Origin: Synanceia verrucosa
Lineage: Eukaryota > Chordata > Actinopteri > Perciformes > Synanceiidae
Direction of reading: 5' to 3'
DNA length: 64,000 bases
NCBI GenBank assembly: GCA_029721515.1
Contig: CM056563.1
Location: 15,022,454 to 15,086,453, forward strand
The first letter of the stretch is position 1; each line of letters begins with the position of its first letter. The notes under the pieces are model-generated. The model was not told where the DNA came from, did no database searches, and worked only from the letters and a program-made list of their open reading frames with translations. The position numbers were made by a program, and so were the translations under genes. Below, in pieces: positions 23,876 through 35,970 of the stretch.

Positions 23876-24572
23876 AACGTTTTCATACACATTCCTGGTG
23901 TGACAGTGCTGAGTAATGACTCCCGCATGGCAAAGAGAGAAGCTGAGAACACCTGACAGAGAGGTAAAAAAGACACATCCATCCTCGTCCGTTCATCACC
24001 GCCTCATTCTCTTCCTTTCCTCTCGGTCACTTCCCTCTTGTTCCCTGATAGTTTTCATCTGTCAGCACCTTTTAAAAGCTCACACCCCCCCGACGAACCC
24101 TCCTCCTATCAAATATCCCACACCTCTCTCCTCCTGCTGCATTCAGTGCGGCTGAAAATGCTTCCAAATTATCACAGATGCTCTGTCTTTCCAGGCCTCA
24201 TGTCACATCACATCTGAAACAGCAGCAGGAAGAAGTTGATGGAACTATGCTACTTCAGATACGTTTTGGCCACTGCGTGGATCAGACTTCAGTTACAGGC
24301 CATCAATCTACCACAAGAATAGGGGAAGCTACCGCATTACGTGCTGCAGGTTTCCACTGGCATTCATTTAGCTGTTCATGTGTGGTCGGTTAACATATTT
24401 GAAGAAGATAAGAGAAGAGAGACGTTTTCTCTTTTCATTATGCTTCTTTTCTTCTAGATCTAGAAACCAGCATCATAACAATGTCTGAAACCAGTGTTTG
24501 ATTTTTCCATGCAGCACTTCCAATAGCTGCATGTCAACACAGGGAATCATTGTGCGTTTGTAAACTTCCTGT

Positions 24573-25045
24573 CAGTGGCGTGTCCAGACTTTTTTTGTAG
24601 GGGTGGCCCAAGTGGGGCACTAAGTCATGCAGGGGTGCCAGCAGGATCAGTCACTGCATATGGATGTGCATGCGCCTCCATCAAGATAGCATCAATTCAT
24701 CACATTTTGTCTTTTATGATTAATTTGACTACTAAAATTATCTTAAATTTTAAATGTTAGGATAAATCAAAATATAATGGGACGATACAAGTGTAATACA
24801 GAGCCTTTAAATTAATTAATTAATTTAATTAAAAATCATAATTTGAAGTGCTGACCAAATCAAACTAAATGAATAAATAAATACAAAACTTCAAAAGGTT
24901 GACTACAAATGTTGTCGCGCAACACTTGCCCCTCAGGTCGGAGGTCAAATTGCAAACCAAGTCACATCTCATGGCACCTGGGGTGACCAATTAGATTTCT
25001 AGAGTGGCACATGCCACCCCAGGCCACCCCCTAGACACACCCCTG
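24573..25045. mobile_element. hAT-type MITE with probable 8-bp target duplication
   Basis: Left terminus CAGTGGCGTGTCCAGAC; right terminus 'ctagacacacccctg', whose complement is CAGGGGTGTGTCTAG. Just inside, 'aggggtggcccaagtgg' pairs with 'caccccaggccaccccc'. Flanks are CTTCCTGT (left) and TATCCTGT (right), identical at 6 of 8 positions, consistent with a decayed 8-bp hAT target duplication. The 473-bp element has no transposase. Confidence 0.8.
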
Positions 25046-26187
25046 TATCCTGTACCACATTTAATCTTTATACCACTGCCACAGACTGCATTCTCCACCA
25101 TGCTAACATTGTCTCCATGTCTACAGTCTTAAATACCTGGACCAAGCTGTCTCAAACACCAGGGGGCGCTCAGCCCATAAAGGGAGAATGCACCAATAAT
25201 GAGCTGCCTCATCAAAACTAAGATGCAAACCAGTCAATGAAACTTTATTCATCATTACACAGCAAACTGTAATATAGACTGCCTACAACACTGCACTGCT
25301 TAAAACACACAAACACTAAATGAACTAATCACAGTGTATAATAAGGCCACTGCAAGCTACAATGCCCTGAGTTTAATGAGATGCTGTGTTACCATATGGA
25401 CCATACGTTCAGTGAAAAGACTGGTCTGTAATACAGCAGACAGGCTTTAAAGTCCCTGTGAGACACACACGCACACATTTCCTGTGTCCTTTGGGGGAAA
25501 AAAACACATTACAACATTCATTCACGGACAGATAAACTACATTTAACACACACGCACACAGTGATGGCTGACAACGCCCCTTTCATTCCCAGCAGAAGCT
25601 CAGTTATAAGTGTAAAAATACTCACAGGGGAAAACATGACCACAAAAATTCGCTGTAAATAAAAGATAATTTATCAAACTACATAAACCTGCCCAATACT
25701 ACAGTATACAGGTAACATATCCACACAGAGCTCCAGTTATTTATACCAGTTATTATAGAAGTTTGAAATATTCCAGAGGAGTAAATAAGAATTAAACTTA
25801 CCAGAGAGAAACTTGGTTTAATATAAAAATATTATTGGTATATTACATTAACAGAGGCACACTGGATTCTGTCATTGAGAAAGTTCCCGAGCAGCTTTCA
25901 CACAATATGCAAAGTAAAATTTCTAAGTTTACTTACCGAGTTTGGCACAAGAAGGTAGCAAAGCTGTGCCCTGTTCCAGGTGTGGCTGTGTGGAAATGGA
26001 AATTAAGGGATTCTAATTTTAAAATACACTGTATATATGTTTATATCTTACAGAAAAACAGCTCACAAATGTAACAAAACAGCAGCCGGAGCTCTCACTC
26101 GCAGTCCCCCTCAAAAAAGCTAGAAGCCAAATTACTGGACCGGCTGTGAGCGTGCATGGGAGGGTTGGAGGGCTGGAGCTGGGTGTG

Positions 26188-26192
<5 letters not shown>

Positions 26193-26236
<44 letters not shown>
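26193..26236. repeat. (GT)n microsatellite
   Basis: 22 GT units. Confidence 0.95.
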
Positions 26237-26238
<2 letters not shown>

Positions 26239-28234
26239 CAGGGGCACATGAACAAAATAGTGACCAAATTAGTGCTCAGGGAAAAGTAACTATAAAAAAC
26301 ACAATTATGGCTGCAGCCAGAGAGGAAATTTTTAAAGGTTTGCTTTCATGACAGACTGACTGGACAGGAGGAAAGAAAACAACCGGCAGAGGTCAGACTG
26401 AGAGGGAGACAAGAGGAAATTAAAGGGATAAAAGGGGATGAAATCAGGAAGAGGAAGGAATGACGGTTTGGAAAGAAGTGGAGGAATGAATATGAGGTTT
26501 TGCACAGAATTCTTATAGTTTTGGAAACTAATATACCCGCTTTACCACATTTTCATTCATATTCCATGTCTGTGCTTAGTAGTCATTTTGCTGTGTTTGC
26601 AGCCTATAACCCTTCAATCTAGATTCTCCATTGATTAAGTTTGCATATTTGAATTAAAACCGTTATTTTCAACTGAAATATAAGATTCACCTTCCCATCG
26701 ATAAAAAGCATTGATGGAAAGGCTGGAGCAGTCATCACACACAGAGCGTTTCATCACAGTTGCATGCTGCACTCTGTCCTCTCTGGCCCCACCAGCTGTT
26801 GCACTTCATGTCTTTTACAGCATTTTCTGTCATTGTTACACACAGGAACGTTTGGTCAGAGAGTGCTCCACGGTTGACCCCGTTCCTCTTGATTTCTCAT
26901 CATTTTACCTCTGTGAACTGTCACCGTTTTGTACTTTTTTTGCACACTGTGTGATTCATTTGGTTCTTTGTTTTAAATATGAAGTATGTCTCTCCAAAGG
27001 TGACAAAATCAGCCTGTCACCACGGTGATAACGACACTCCAAGGAGTCACCAAGAATAGCCTTTGAGTATTTTACAGCTGAAGGTGTAAAAGGCTTGTGT
27101 TTATACAATGCCACACCCTTGACTCAGCACATGGGGCTGAGTCGACAAACAACTCAAGACTTACCATTTGCAAATAATTGATAACTGAAAAATCAACACT
27201 TAACTGAAACCTCAACAAATATCCAACAGGCCAAGGATTGCAGGTTTATACCTGGTAAAGTTCACACTGTGACTGCAGGACGTTGTTTTTTTTTTTTTTG
27301 TGCCCTGTGCTCAGTGGTCTGATGTGACCATTGTGTCGGGATGGGATTCCTTTATTGGCGTCATAAGGAGGCAGTTAGTTGGGATGGCACTGGGTAATGA
27401 AGAGGGCATTGTCAAGGCTTGTTGTGCAACAAAAAAAATCCCACAACACGGGACTGCAGTTAGAATAAATGGGAATCTATCCATCCATCCATCCATCCAG
27501 CCTGATTTAAACAGTTTGATATTTAATTAGAGTGAACTAGAGTGATCCTCCCAAAAATGTGAATGTTCGAACTTAATCAATGAAAATAGTGGGTCTCCAG
27601 CTCAACACCAGCTCTCAAATATCAGTAAAAATTTATTATCTTTGAAAAAGTGAAAAAAATACAAAATTGCCTCAACATCATTATGTTTTTTCCTTACACA
27701 AAAGTGAAGAGAATCTAAAAAAGGACCAAAACATTGATGGTTTGCTTTAACTGCCTGGCATGTTCAATTCTACTTCTACTACTGCTACTTCTGCTGCTAC
27801 AATTACTGTGATACTTCCTGACCTGAAGGGAGGTCATTAAGGTTTTTAAAAAAAAAAAAGAAAAAAAAGCCTCAGGACTCCACGCTGATGTTGCAGAGTG
27901 AGAGCAGCGTGTTACCATGGACAAAACTTCTCATTAGACTACAAACTACTGTTTGCATAAGTTCACATTTGCACACATGCAGTGTACACACACACACACA
28001 CACACATGCGCACAGTCTAAAGAGTTATCACATTACATATGCAGAGGCTACTCTTAGCTACCACATAGACAGCAGAGGAATTTGAGCTGATCAGGCCTCA
28101 TTTTAACGCTTTATACAATGGACTGTCTTTCTTAATTGTTGCTTTCTGCTTTTCCCTCATTGGATTCCTTGCCAATAGACAAGCATGTACACACACACAA
28201 CACCACACTGTTTCTGTCTCTCATTCACATATTT

Positions 28235-28470
28235 ACCTCCGCCAAGGAGGTTATGTTTTCACTGGGGTTTGTTTATTTGTTGGTTTGTTGTTTTTGCAAA
28301 ATAACTCAAAAACTTGTGGATAGATTTTGATGAAATTTTCAGGGTTGCTCAGAAGTGACCTAACTTCAAACTGATTAAATTTTGGTGGTGATCGGATCTA
28401 ATTCAACGGTAACTTTAAATGAAAATAGTAAAACTCTCCTCCTTGGTGGAGGTCTGCGCTCTCTGAGTGC
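28235..28470 (+). repeat. Dispersed repeat family C (CTCCGCCAAGGAGGTTATG)
   Basis: Begins 'acctccgccaaggaggttat' and continues 'gatagattttgatgaaattt' and 'gatcggatctaattc'. It ends 'ccttggtggaggtctgcgct' and 'gagtgcttttccagtt'. The ends CCTCCGCCAAGGAGG and CCTTGGTGGAGG are complementary, so the element carries a terminal inverted repeat. Related copies lie at 41575-41760 (inverted) and 54066-54770 (longer). Confidence 0.75.
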
Positions 28471-29834
28471 TTTTCCAGTTTTACATGTTTTCTGATGTTT
28501 ATTATAGGCCCAAGACTAGTAAATATGTAATATTGAACACACTTTTATTTGGAGCCTGTTTGTTGATGGGTCTTTTACAGATTCACTAAAAAAAACACTG
28601 TTGGTGTGGTTTTATTTTCATTCAGCACCTATATCACCTTTCTTGTTGTTCATTTCAACATCACATCACTGCACACATCAGCACTCTCTGTCACACACAC
28701 ACAGGCCCTCAGCTAGTGCCTGTTTAAACAACAAAGCTATCCCATCATCCCCAGCTCCTCAGGCGACTGAGCCCCTGTACCACTGCTGCCACTCAAACAC
28801 ATACACACCTAGGGAAGTGGGAACAGGTCTAACCTCTCTACCAGGTGTCAGGTGACCTCCATACAGGTAAACACTCTACAAACAGCGGAGACCCACTCAC
28901 ACTGTACGTCACTGTGGACACATATCAGGTGGAAACAAGAAGGTTCACACAGCTCCACCCTGTAATATGGTGTGTTAATACAGTGTGGTATCTCACCTGA
29001 GGCACAAATAGACCATCGCTGCTTTGTGCTATTCTAGTTTTCACCTTTAAGAGATTCCTTTGTCAGCTCAAAGTTTCATACTGAGTATTAAGAGCTCGTC
29101 CATCATCGAAGAGAAATACCACGCAAAACTCAAAAAACAGGAATAATCCACCAAAATGTGCAAATATAACACCTCAATATGTCATTTAGTATTGCTGAAC
29201 ATATTTTGTATGCCTAATGGTGGGAAAACAAAATTAACATTTTATGATAAAAGTAAGCACACATCAAACATTATTAATGGTGGAAAAAAGCATTTATTTA
29301 ACTAAAAAGTACTCTATTATGAGTACTATTTTCAGTGTATAAAAAGTTACTTACTATGCAAAATGGCCTGTTGCAAGATGACACTGTAACTCCTTAAAAT
29401 AATGCTTAAACTGTAACATGATTCATCCATTATTTTGTGAAATTATTATGTTTTCTGTAAAATCTTCATCTGCAAATCAACCAGTAACTGTAACAGTTTG
29501 TTTTTGTTGTGTGAAAAGTGATGGATGATTATTGGCTGCTGTACACATTCTTCTTAACCCAGCTCCAGTTTGTGCCTCTCATGTATTACATTCAAGCCAA
29601 AGAGATAAAAAAAAGAAAAATGAATACCTAGTAATCTATGAAAAAATTCAGAAGATTGTTTATCATCATTTATCACCTTTCTGAATTCATTTCAAGAATC
29701 CTCTTTGAGACTCAAACACTCCAGAAATATTTCTTGTGTTGCAATAAGAATCTGAAGTCTCCTTGTAGTGTGCAAAAGACACAGAACACTCGGTTTATAG
29801 ATACAGTAAGTGGATAAATTATTTGTAAAAATGG

Positions 29835-29908
29835 TTCCCACACCGGGAATGAACCCAGGCCACCTGGGTAAAAACCAGGAGTCCTGACTACTAGACAGGA
29901 CAACAGGA
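29835..29908 (-). pseudogene. tRNA-Glu-derived pseudogene, anticodon mutated
   Basis: The minus strand carries the body of a tRNA-Glu gene: D-arm/A-box region GTCTAGTAGTCAGGACTC, anticodon arm CCTGG-TTTTTAC-CCAGG, and T-arm/B-box GGTTCATTCCC, ending GGTGTGGGAAC. In functional tRNA-Glu the loop is TTTTCAC (anticodon TTC); here it is TTTTTAC, giving TTT. The 5' acceptor half (TCCTGTT) no longer pairs with the 3' half (TGTGGGA). It is therefore a decayed tRNA copy or tRNA-derived SINE head. Confidence 0.75.
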
Positions 29909-30074
29909 CATCGATGATAGCAAATAGTGCAAAAGAAACACAATATAAAAGCAAATATGTAAAGCGTTTCATTCGTATATGTGGATCCTGTGGGAGCTAC
30001 AGTGCACACACACACACAGAGCTGCAGCCAGACAGGAAGCCAACCCCAACCTTCCCTGTTCCTGTTTCTAGCAG

Positions 30075-30088
30075 TGTGTGCGTGTGTG

Positions 30089-30131
<43 letters not shown>
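30075..30131. repeat. (GT)n microsatellite, interrupted
   Basis: About 27 GT units with GC interruptions. Confidence 0.95.
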
Positions 30132-30133
<2 letters not shown>

Positions 30134-32947
30134 ATGCATGCTCTGTAGAAGCCTGCTACTGTAGGTAATCAGCAGGAGGCAGATGGAACAGCACAGGGGA
30201 AAACACAAAAAAGCATGAGATAGAAGATTGTGGAGGACAGAGGCAATATTTCTTAAGAGAAAAAAAAAATGTTAAGAAAATTACACGAAGTGAAAGAAAC
30301 AAAGATAGTGACCATATCAGAAAGATGTGATTGTGGAACAATGCTGGCAGTCAAAATGTTTTCTACTCCTCTCTCCTCACTCCCTTCCTCTCCACCAGCA
30401 GCAGGAGGGAGAAAGTCGGGTAGTGTTCACGCTCACACCAAAAAATATGAACAAAACATGTTTTCCATTCCCACTGCAACAGATGTACAGTTGTTTTGTG
30501 GTCATGTAATCATCCAGAACATACAAAACATGAAATAGATGCATGCTTTTTCTGTTGATTTTGTCAGGCAGCTGCATAATTTTTAAATCCTAGTTTTATG
30601 GGGGATTGCAAATTTTACAGCAATGAGCTTCATCAGTGATCAGCTGAAAGTTAGTCACATACAGTCATGTAAGTGTGGTTTGCCCTCCACAATAAGTACA
30701 CAAAAGTATCCATGTTTCTGGTGATCTTTTTTTTTTTCTTTTTTCCGGAAAGTGATGAAGTGATCTACATTACAGTGGACACAGTCTCAGATGCAAAACA
30801 TACTATTTTGAGACTTATCTATCTGCATAACTAAGCTGGCACCTGTGATTTCATCAACAAATTAAGTACAACATTCAGTGGCTGTACACCCTAATCCTAA
30901 CCCTGTGTGTGTGTGTGTAACCAGACCAGTGTGTTAAAGATAAAAGATCACACACACACAGTCAAGCAAACACATACTACTTTCCATTGCATTTGCATCC
31001 CCAGATTTTCATTTATTTGCTTAAGCACCTGAGACAAAGTCGGACAGAGAAAGAGTCAATAGAAGCACAAACTGAAGACTGAAAATGGAGAGATAAATGA
31101 AACTGGGAGTGGTCAGGAGCCCAGCAATATCAGGATTTGTCCCTCTGAAAGACACACACGCACACACAAATAAACAAAGAGGGCAGAGCCACCCAAACCC
31201 GACAAATCAACAAGGAAATGACCAGTGGCACAAGTGCGATGCTGATAAGAAGGCCGCCATTAAGGATCTGTAATTTACACAGTCGTCAAGGTTTATCAGC
31301 ACTTTCTCTCTCAGCCGATGAATACAGACGCACCTACAAAAAACACACACATAGTCAGCTCTGTGCACACTCATTTAGACACAATGTTTAATCACCTAAT
31401 CAGTCAAAACCAAATATTTTATGAAGGTAAGATTGGTAAGCATGCGTGAGTGTATGTTTGAAAATGTCTTTCAGGAAAATATTTGAAAAAAAAAATGTTT
31501 TATGATCAGATATTCTACTGGCAATAAAAGAATGAATGTCTGTCATTTTCCTAATTAGAAAAAAATGACAGTAAAATCCTTTTTATTACGTTTGAAAATG
31601 TATTTAATGAATTCTTGAACTCGCATTTATTTTGCGTTTGTCAAGAAAATATTACAGTTATGACTTACTTTTGTCCTTTGACTATTCAAAAGTGAATTTG
31701 AGCAGCTGAAGATTCTTTCTTTTTAATATTTCTAAAGTGCCACAAATGCAAACTCCTTATTCCAGGCTCATATTCTGCTGCATTTCAAAAGTTTCAGTTT
31801 GACAGTTGGAATTTTTACTCATTTTTACCAATAAATGTGATGACCCCAAACATTGCAGTCTAAAGCTAGAAAAAGAAAGCTGAATAATTAAATAGTCTTA
31901 CTTTGGTGTTTGTGATTTGAATTCTATGGTAGGAAATGTAGTGTAGCGTTTGTCTGCTGCTGAATGCAGAGGAAGACGCTTCTGTCAAACACTGTGTACC
32001 ACAAACAGGCTGCGAGCTAATCTTCCTTCCTTTACATAAACACTCGAGGACACACACGCCTGGCTTCCCCTCTCTGGAACAAAGATATTTTCATTGTCAT
32101 CACAACTGACCCCCAACTGTCTTTGCAGACACACGCACAGATAACAACGGTTATTTTGGTATTATTCTATTCATGGGATGCCTGCCAGCCTCCCGTCGAC
32201 CAACACCCGATCTCTCCTCTCTACTGACCTCTGACCTCTCCAGACTGTGTGTGTGTATTTGTTCACATGTACACAAGTTCTCGTGCCTTCAGCACTGTAA
32301 CAGAGGCTTTTTGAAGTGTGAAGGTCATGGCAGGTCAAAGGTCATACCATCCCCAAACAAATGCACCACCATCTCACCGTTGCACACACACCAACATTAC
32401 ACTGTCCTCTACTTTAAAACAAAGGTTCATCAGGTTGAGGTTAGCTTCTTTGTAGTAGGAGGGAGGCTGTTTGATGTGCTTGGTCCAGGGTGGTGTATGG
32501 TATGTGGTCTGTGGTGAGATGGAGGCTGAGTGGATGGAGGTACAAAGATAGAGCTGAAGTCTGGGATTCCTTAGGCTGCAGCCTGACCAGAATAACCACA
32601 AGAAGTATCTGAAATGCCAGTTGGCTTGAATGTACTCATACAGTGCATAATTTCACAATATCTTGAAAGATATGTTGCATATCGTCATTCACCTTAAGCT
32701 CATCATTTTTGTCACATCTTTCATATTCTCCAGTCATTTCTGCTTTTATTTTGTAGTAATGCCTGTTCCTTCTCATTTCAGATCTCGTTTGTTTCCTGCC
32801 CGTTCTCCGTTGTCTGTGATTGTCTTCCCCCTCACCTGATTGTTCCCTTCCTTGTGTTCAAGTAGTCCTGAGATCTCGTTCCAGCTGCCCGGCAGAGCCA
32901 CAGCAGGCAGATCTGGTGGGTGGGTGGGTTGCATGTTATCACCCAAG

Positions 32948-32951
32948 GAGT

Positions 32952-32992
<41 letters not shown>
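32948..32992. repeat. (GT)n microsatellite
   Basis: About 20 GT units ending GCGCGC. Confidence 0.93.
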
Positions 32993-32995
<3 letters not shown>

Positions 32996-33745
32996 TACTT
33001 TGCATTATCGTAAGGTGTGGAATGTGAGACAAACATTTCTTTTTTCTGACTTTGTCAAAGTATAAACAATGACATGTACAGTATGTCGGCCACCAGAATG
33101 ATATAGCTTGTTAGAACAACTGCCAAACATTTTACGTGCACGTTGTTAACATGACCAGATCACACATCCTCTTTTTTTTCCAAAAGAAATGACTTCCTCT
33201 TTCCTCTTCAGTTGTGTGACATCCCTACACACACTCTTTCTCCCAACACCGCACACACACGCACACATGCATAACTTCCTCTGTTAATCCTTATAGAAAA
33301 ACTGAGTTAAGGCTGGTGTGTATGTGTGAATGGCATTGTTCCCAATGTGATGACTGCTTGTGCAGCCAAGGCTTAACTTTTATGCTGAGTAACTCTTGAC
33401 CAAAATCTGACCTGAGTCTATTTGTGTGTATATGTGTGTGTATATGTGTGTGTCTGTGTGTGTGTGTGTAGACCACTTGCTGAATGGACAGAATGTGCCT
33501 GAATTCATGATGGACCATCTAGTCTAGTGTGTGCGTGTGTGTGAGAGAGAGATCGCTCAAATGAGCAGTATGTTCTTAAACAATACTCATAAAAAATACT
33601 TCATAAAATGCCAACCCTAGCAACAGCTACTGTATTTCTGTTGGGGAGTCAGACCACAACTTTTGCTAAAATATCTCTATATCTATATCTATACTCTTGA
33701 ATAGATACCTAGATACCTTGAATTTTTCAGGTAGTTATGGTCCGA

Positions 33746-34075
33746 AAAATCCATCCATCCATCCATTATCTACCGATTATCCTCATAGGGTCGCGGGGGG
33801 GCTGGAGCCTATCCCATACACCCTGGACAAGTCGTCACCTCAACACAGGACACATAAACACAGACAACCACTCACACTCACATTCACACCTACCAGTTAA
33901 CCTAATCCCCATGCATGTTTTTGGATGGTGGGAGGAAGCCGGAGTACCCGGAGAGAACCCACGCAGACAAGGGGAGAACATGCAAACTCCACACAGAAAG
34001 GCCCCGGGCTGGGAATCGAACCCCGTACCTTCTTGCTGTGAGGACGACAGCACCGTGCTGCTCTGCACAGACACC
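33746..34075 (+). repeat. Dispersed fish repeat family A, longest copy
   Basis: Starts with (ATCC)n, then 'ttatctaccgattatcctca', 'ccctggacaagtcgtcacct', 'gtttttggatggtgggagga', 'gagaacatgcaaactccaca' and 'ggaatcgaacccc', ending 'cagcaccgtgctgctctgc'. This text is the common LINE-tail/SINE-like repeat of teleosts (from memory). Shorter copies lie at 1930-2048, 39111-39240 and 48445-48680. Confidence 0.8.
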
Positions 34076-34642
34076 CATTACATAAAAAAACAGTCTGATC
34101 CCCTGTGGTCAGGAGGATGAATTGTTATCACTGTGATGAGCCCTTAAAGATCATTAATATAGTAGCAAAAATGACTATATGCTACGTAAAGATATAGTAG
34201 AGTACTGTCTACCTGAGCAGAAAGATATAACATCAGTGAATCAGTGAGGATTAGAGGTGTTGGTACGTTGGTTCTGTTTCTTTTGTATATAACTGAGCTA
34301 GCCATTTCCAGCCTTTATACAAAGCTAAGCTGGTGTTAGCTACATATTTACCATATAAACTCATACATTGCAATATGGACAGTAATCACCTCCATCCAGG
34401 CTCTTCATGTGTTTACACTGCACTCAGGTTCAGCACATTGGAAACATGCTAGATCTAAAGGAAAATCTGGTTTCTTTACAACCATACCCTTGTTTTTGTT
34501 GGTTATTCGTTTGTACTCTATTCCTGTATTTTACCAATGAACAGAACATACCTAATGTATACATGTACTGTGTATACAAGAGTACTAACAGCCACAATGG
34601 GAGTGTCATCCTCGACAGGCTCAACCAATCATCTCATATACA
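34076..34642. other. Unique spacer
   Basis: No gene, RNA or named repeat recognised between the family A repeat and the Tc1-like element. Confidence 0.4.
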
Positions 34643-35970
34643 CTACTCACAAAAAGTTAGGGATATTCGACTTTTGGGTGAAATGTAAAAAGTTCATGCT
34701 ACAGTGACATTATATCATGAAAGTAGGGCACTTAAGTGTGGGTATACCACAACAAAAAAATGTCACTGTCTCAATAACTTGTCGTGTGTCCTTGAGCATA
34801 AATTACAGCTTGACAACGACGTCTCATGCTGTTTATAAGTCGACTTATTGTCTGCTGAATCATGATATTCCACTCTTCTTGAAGGGCTGCCCTCAGGTCT
34901 TTGGGGTTCTGGGGCTGTACATAATGACTCAGCTGATCCCAAAGGTTTTCTGTGGGCTTCAGGTCTGGAGAAAGTGCAGGTCCTCCATTTGAGGTACCCC
35001 AGCCTCCTGTTGCTCATGGAGAGGCACAATGACTGGATTAATGATGTTATTCAGGTAATGTTGGCTTGTCACAGTGCCGTTCAAAAGGTGCAGGGCAGTT
35101 CTGTATTGACTAGACACACCTGCCCAGACTGTAACACCACCACCTCCGAAGGCTGATGCATAACATCCTCCTTGACGTCTCCAGCAGCGTTGGCGGCCAT
35201 CATTTCTTCTCGGTGTGAATCGACTTTCATCAGAGAGCACTTAAGCCCACTGGTTCCTTGTCCAGACCAAATGCTCCCTGTCCATGCCAGACGATGACGC
35301 ATGTGTCTGGTGGTGTGTTCAGGTACCCTTGCAGGTCGTCTAACAAGCAGACCATGCTGATGTAAGCAGTTTTGAATGGTCTGATGTGACACTTAGTGCC
35401 TCTCACCTCCCTTAAACGTGCCTGGAGTTGAGTGGCATTCACCATCTGGTTCCACAGGGCACTGTTCACAATGAGGTGGTCATCAGCATGGGATGTGGTC
35501 AAAGGACATCCATTTCTGTGCCTTTTTGTAAATCTTCCAGTCTCTCTGTGTCTCTGTTACAACCTGCTGATGACACTCTGTGACTCTCTAAGCTCAGTGG
35601 AAACTTCCCTCTGAGAACATCCTGTTTGAAGCCTCTCAATGACCAGGTACTGATGATCGATTGTTTGGCGTTGTCTTGGTCTCAATGATGTCAAATTGTG
35701 AACAAAATGATGAAGAGGACTGTTTAAATATAAGTTGTCATAGAACCAGAACATTTAGTGGTTGATTCATGGATCAGACATTTGTTGTGATCTTTGCGGT
35801 TAATCACCTTGTTAGAGAACAGCATGTTATACAATAAATACTGAAACACTGAACAGCTGCACATATGCATTCAAAAGTTTAAAGAAGGTCAAATTAAGTT
35901 CACATGTAAAGGTTTTAGGTATTCTGAAATGTCATCCAAAAGCCCAATATCAGTAACTATTTGTGAGTAG
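34643..35970 (-). mobile_element. Tc1-like DNA transposon, near full length, inactivated
   Basis: Terminal inverted repeats: left CTACTCACAAAAAGTTAGGG, right complement CTACTCACAAATAGTTACTG, sharing further inner sequence (ATATT...CTTTTGG). Flanking TA is consistent with Tc1/mariner insertion. The minus strand encodes broken pieces of a transposase in order: N-terminal helix-turn-helix (RQRQTIDHQYLVIERLQTGC, REVSTELRESQSVISRL, 35754-35557), a middle part (VNATQLQARLREV), then DESRFTPRRNDGR (35240-34959), where FSDESRF-type text holds the second catalytic Asp. Frames are separated by stops and shifts, so the copy is dead. Size 1.33 kb, close to a typical intact element. Confidence 0.85.

Larger units (their letters stand above)
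21449..24572. other. Gene-free stretch with GT/CA microsatellites
   Basis: No exon-like frame with splice sites was found. Large GT runs lie at 21807-21854, 23611-23644 and 23809-23874. The apparent frames of 80-140 codons here run through these repeats. Confidence 0.45.
25046..29834. other. Gene-free stretch with scattered repeats
   Basis: No supported exon. It holds a (GT)n run at 26193-26236, (ATCC)n at 27479-27498, a (CA)n run at about 27986-28006, and a family C repeat at 28235-28470. The short frames present have no splice context or recognisable domain. Confidence 0.45.
29909..33745. other. Gene-free stretch with microsatellites
   Basis: No supported exon. GT runs lie at 30075-30131 and 32948-32992, and short CA/GT runs near 30905, 33240 and 33425-33470. 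No coding frame shows splice signals or a recognisable domain. Confidence 0.45.

Noticed and set aside
23569..23982. 137-codon minus-strand frame
   Set aside because: It consists largely of Thr-His repeats from two GT microsatellites and has no promoter or splice context.
26711..27028. 105-codon plus-strand frame
   Set aside because: Cys/Phe/Leu-rich random-looking translation with no conserved motif or splice signals.
29692..30135. 147-codon minus-strand frame
   Set aside because: It combines a GT repeat with the tRNA pseudogene; not coding.
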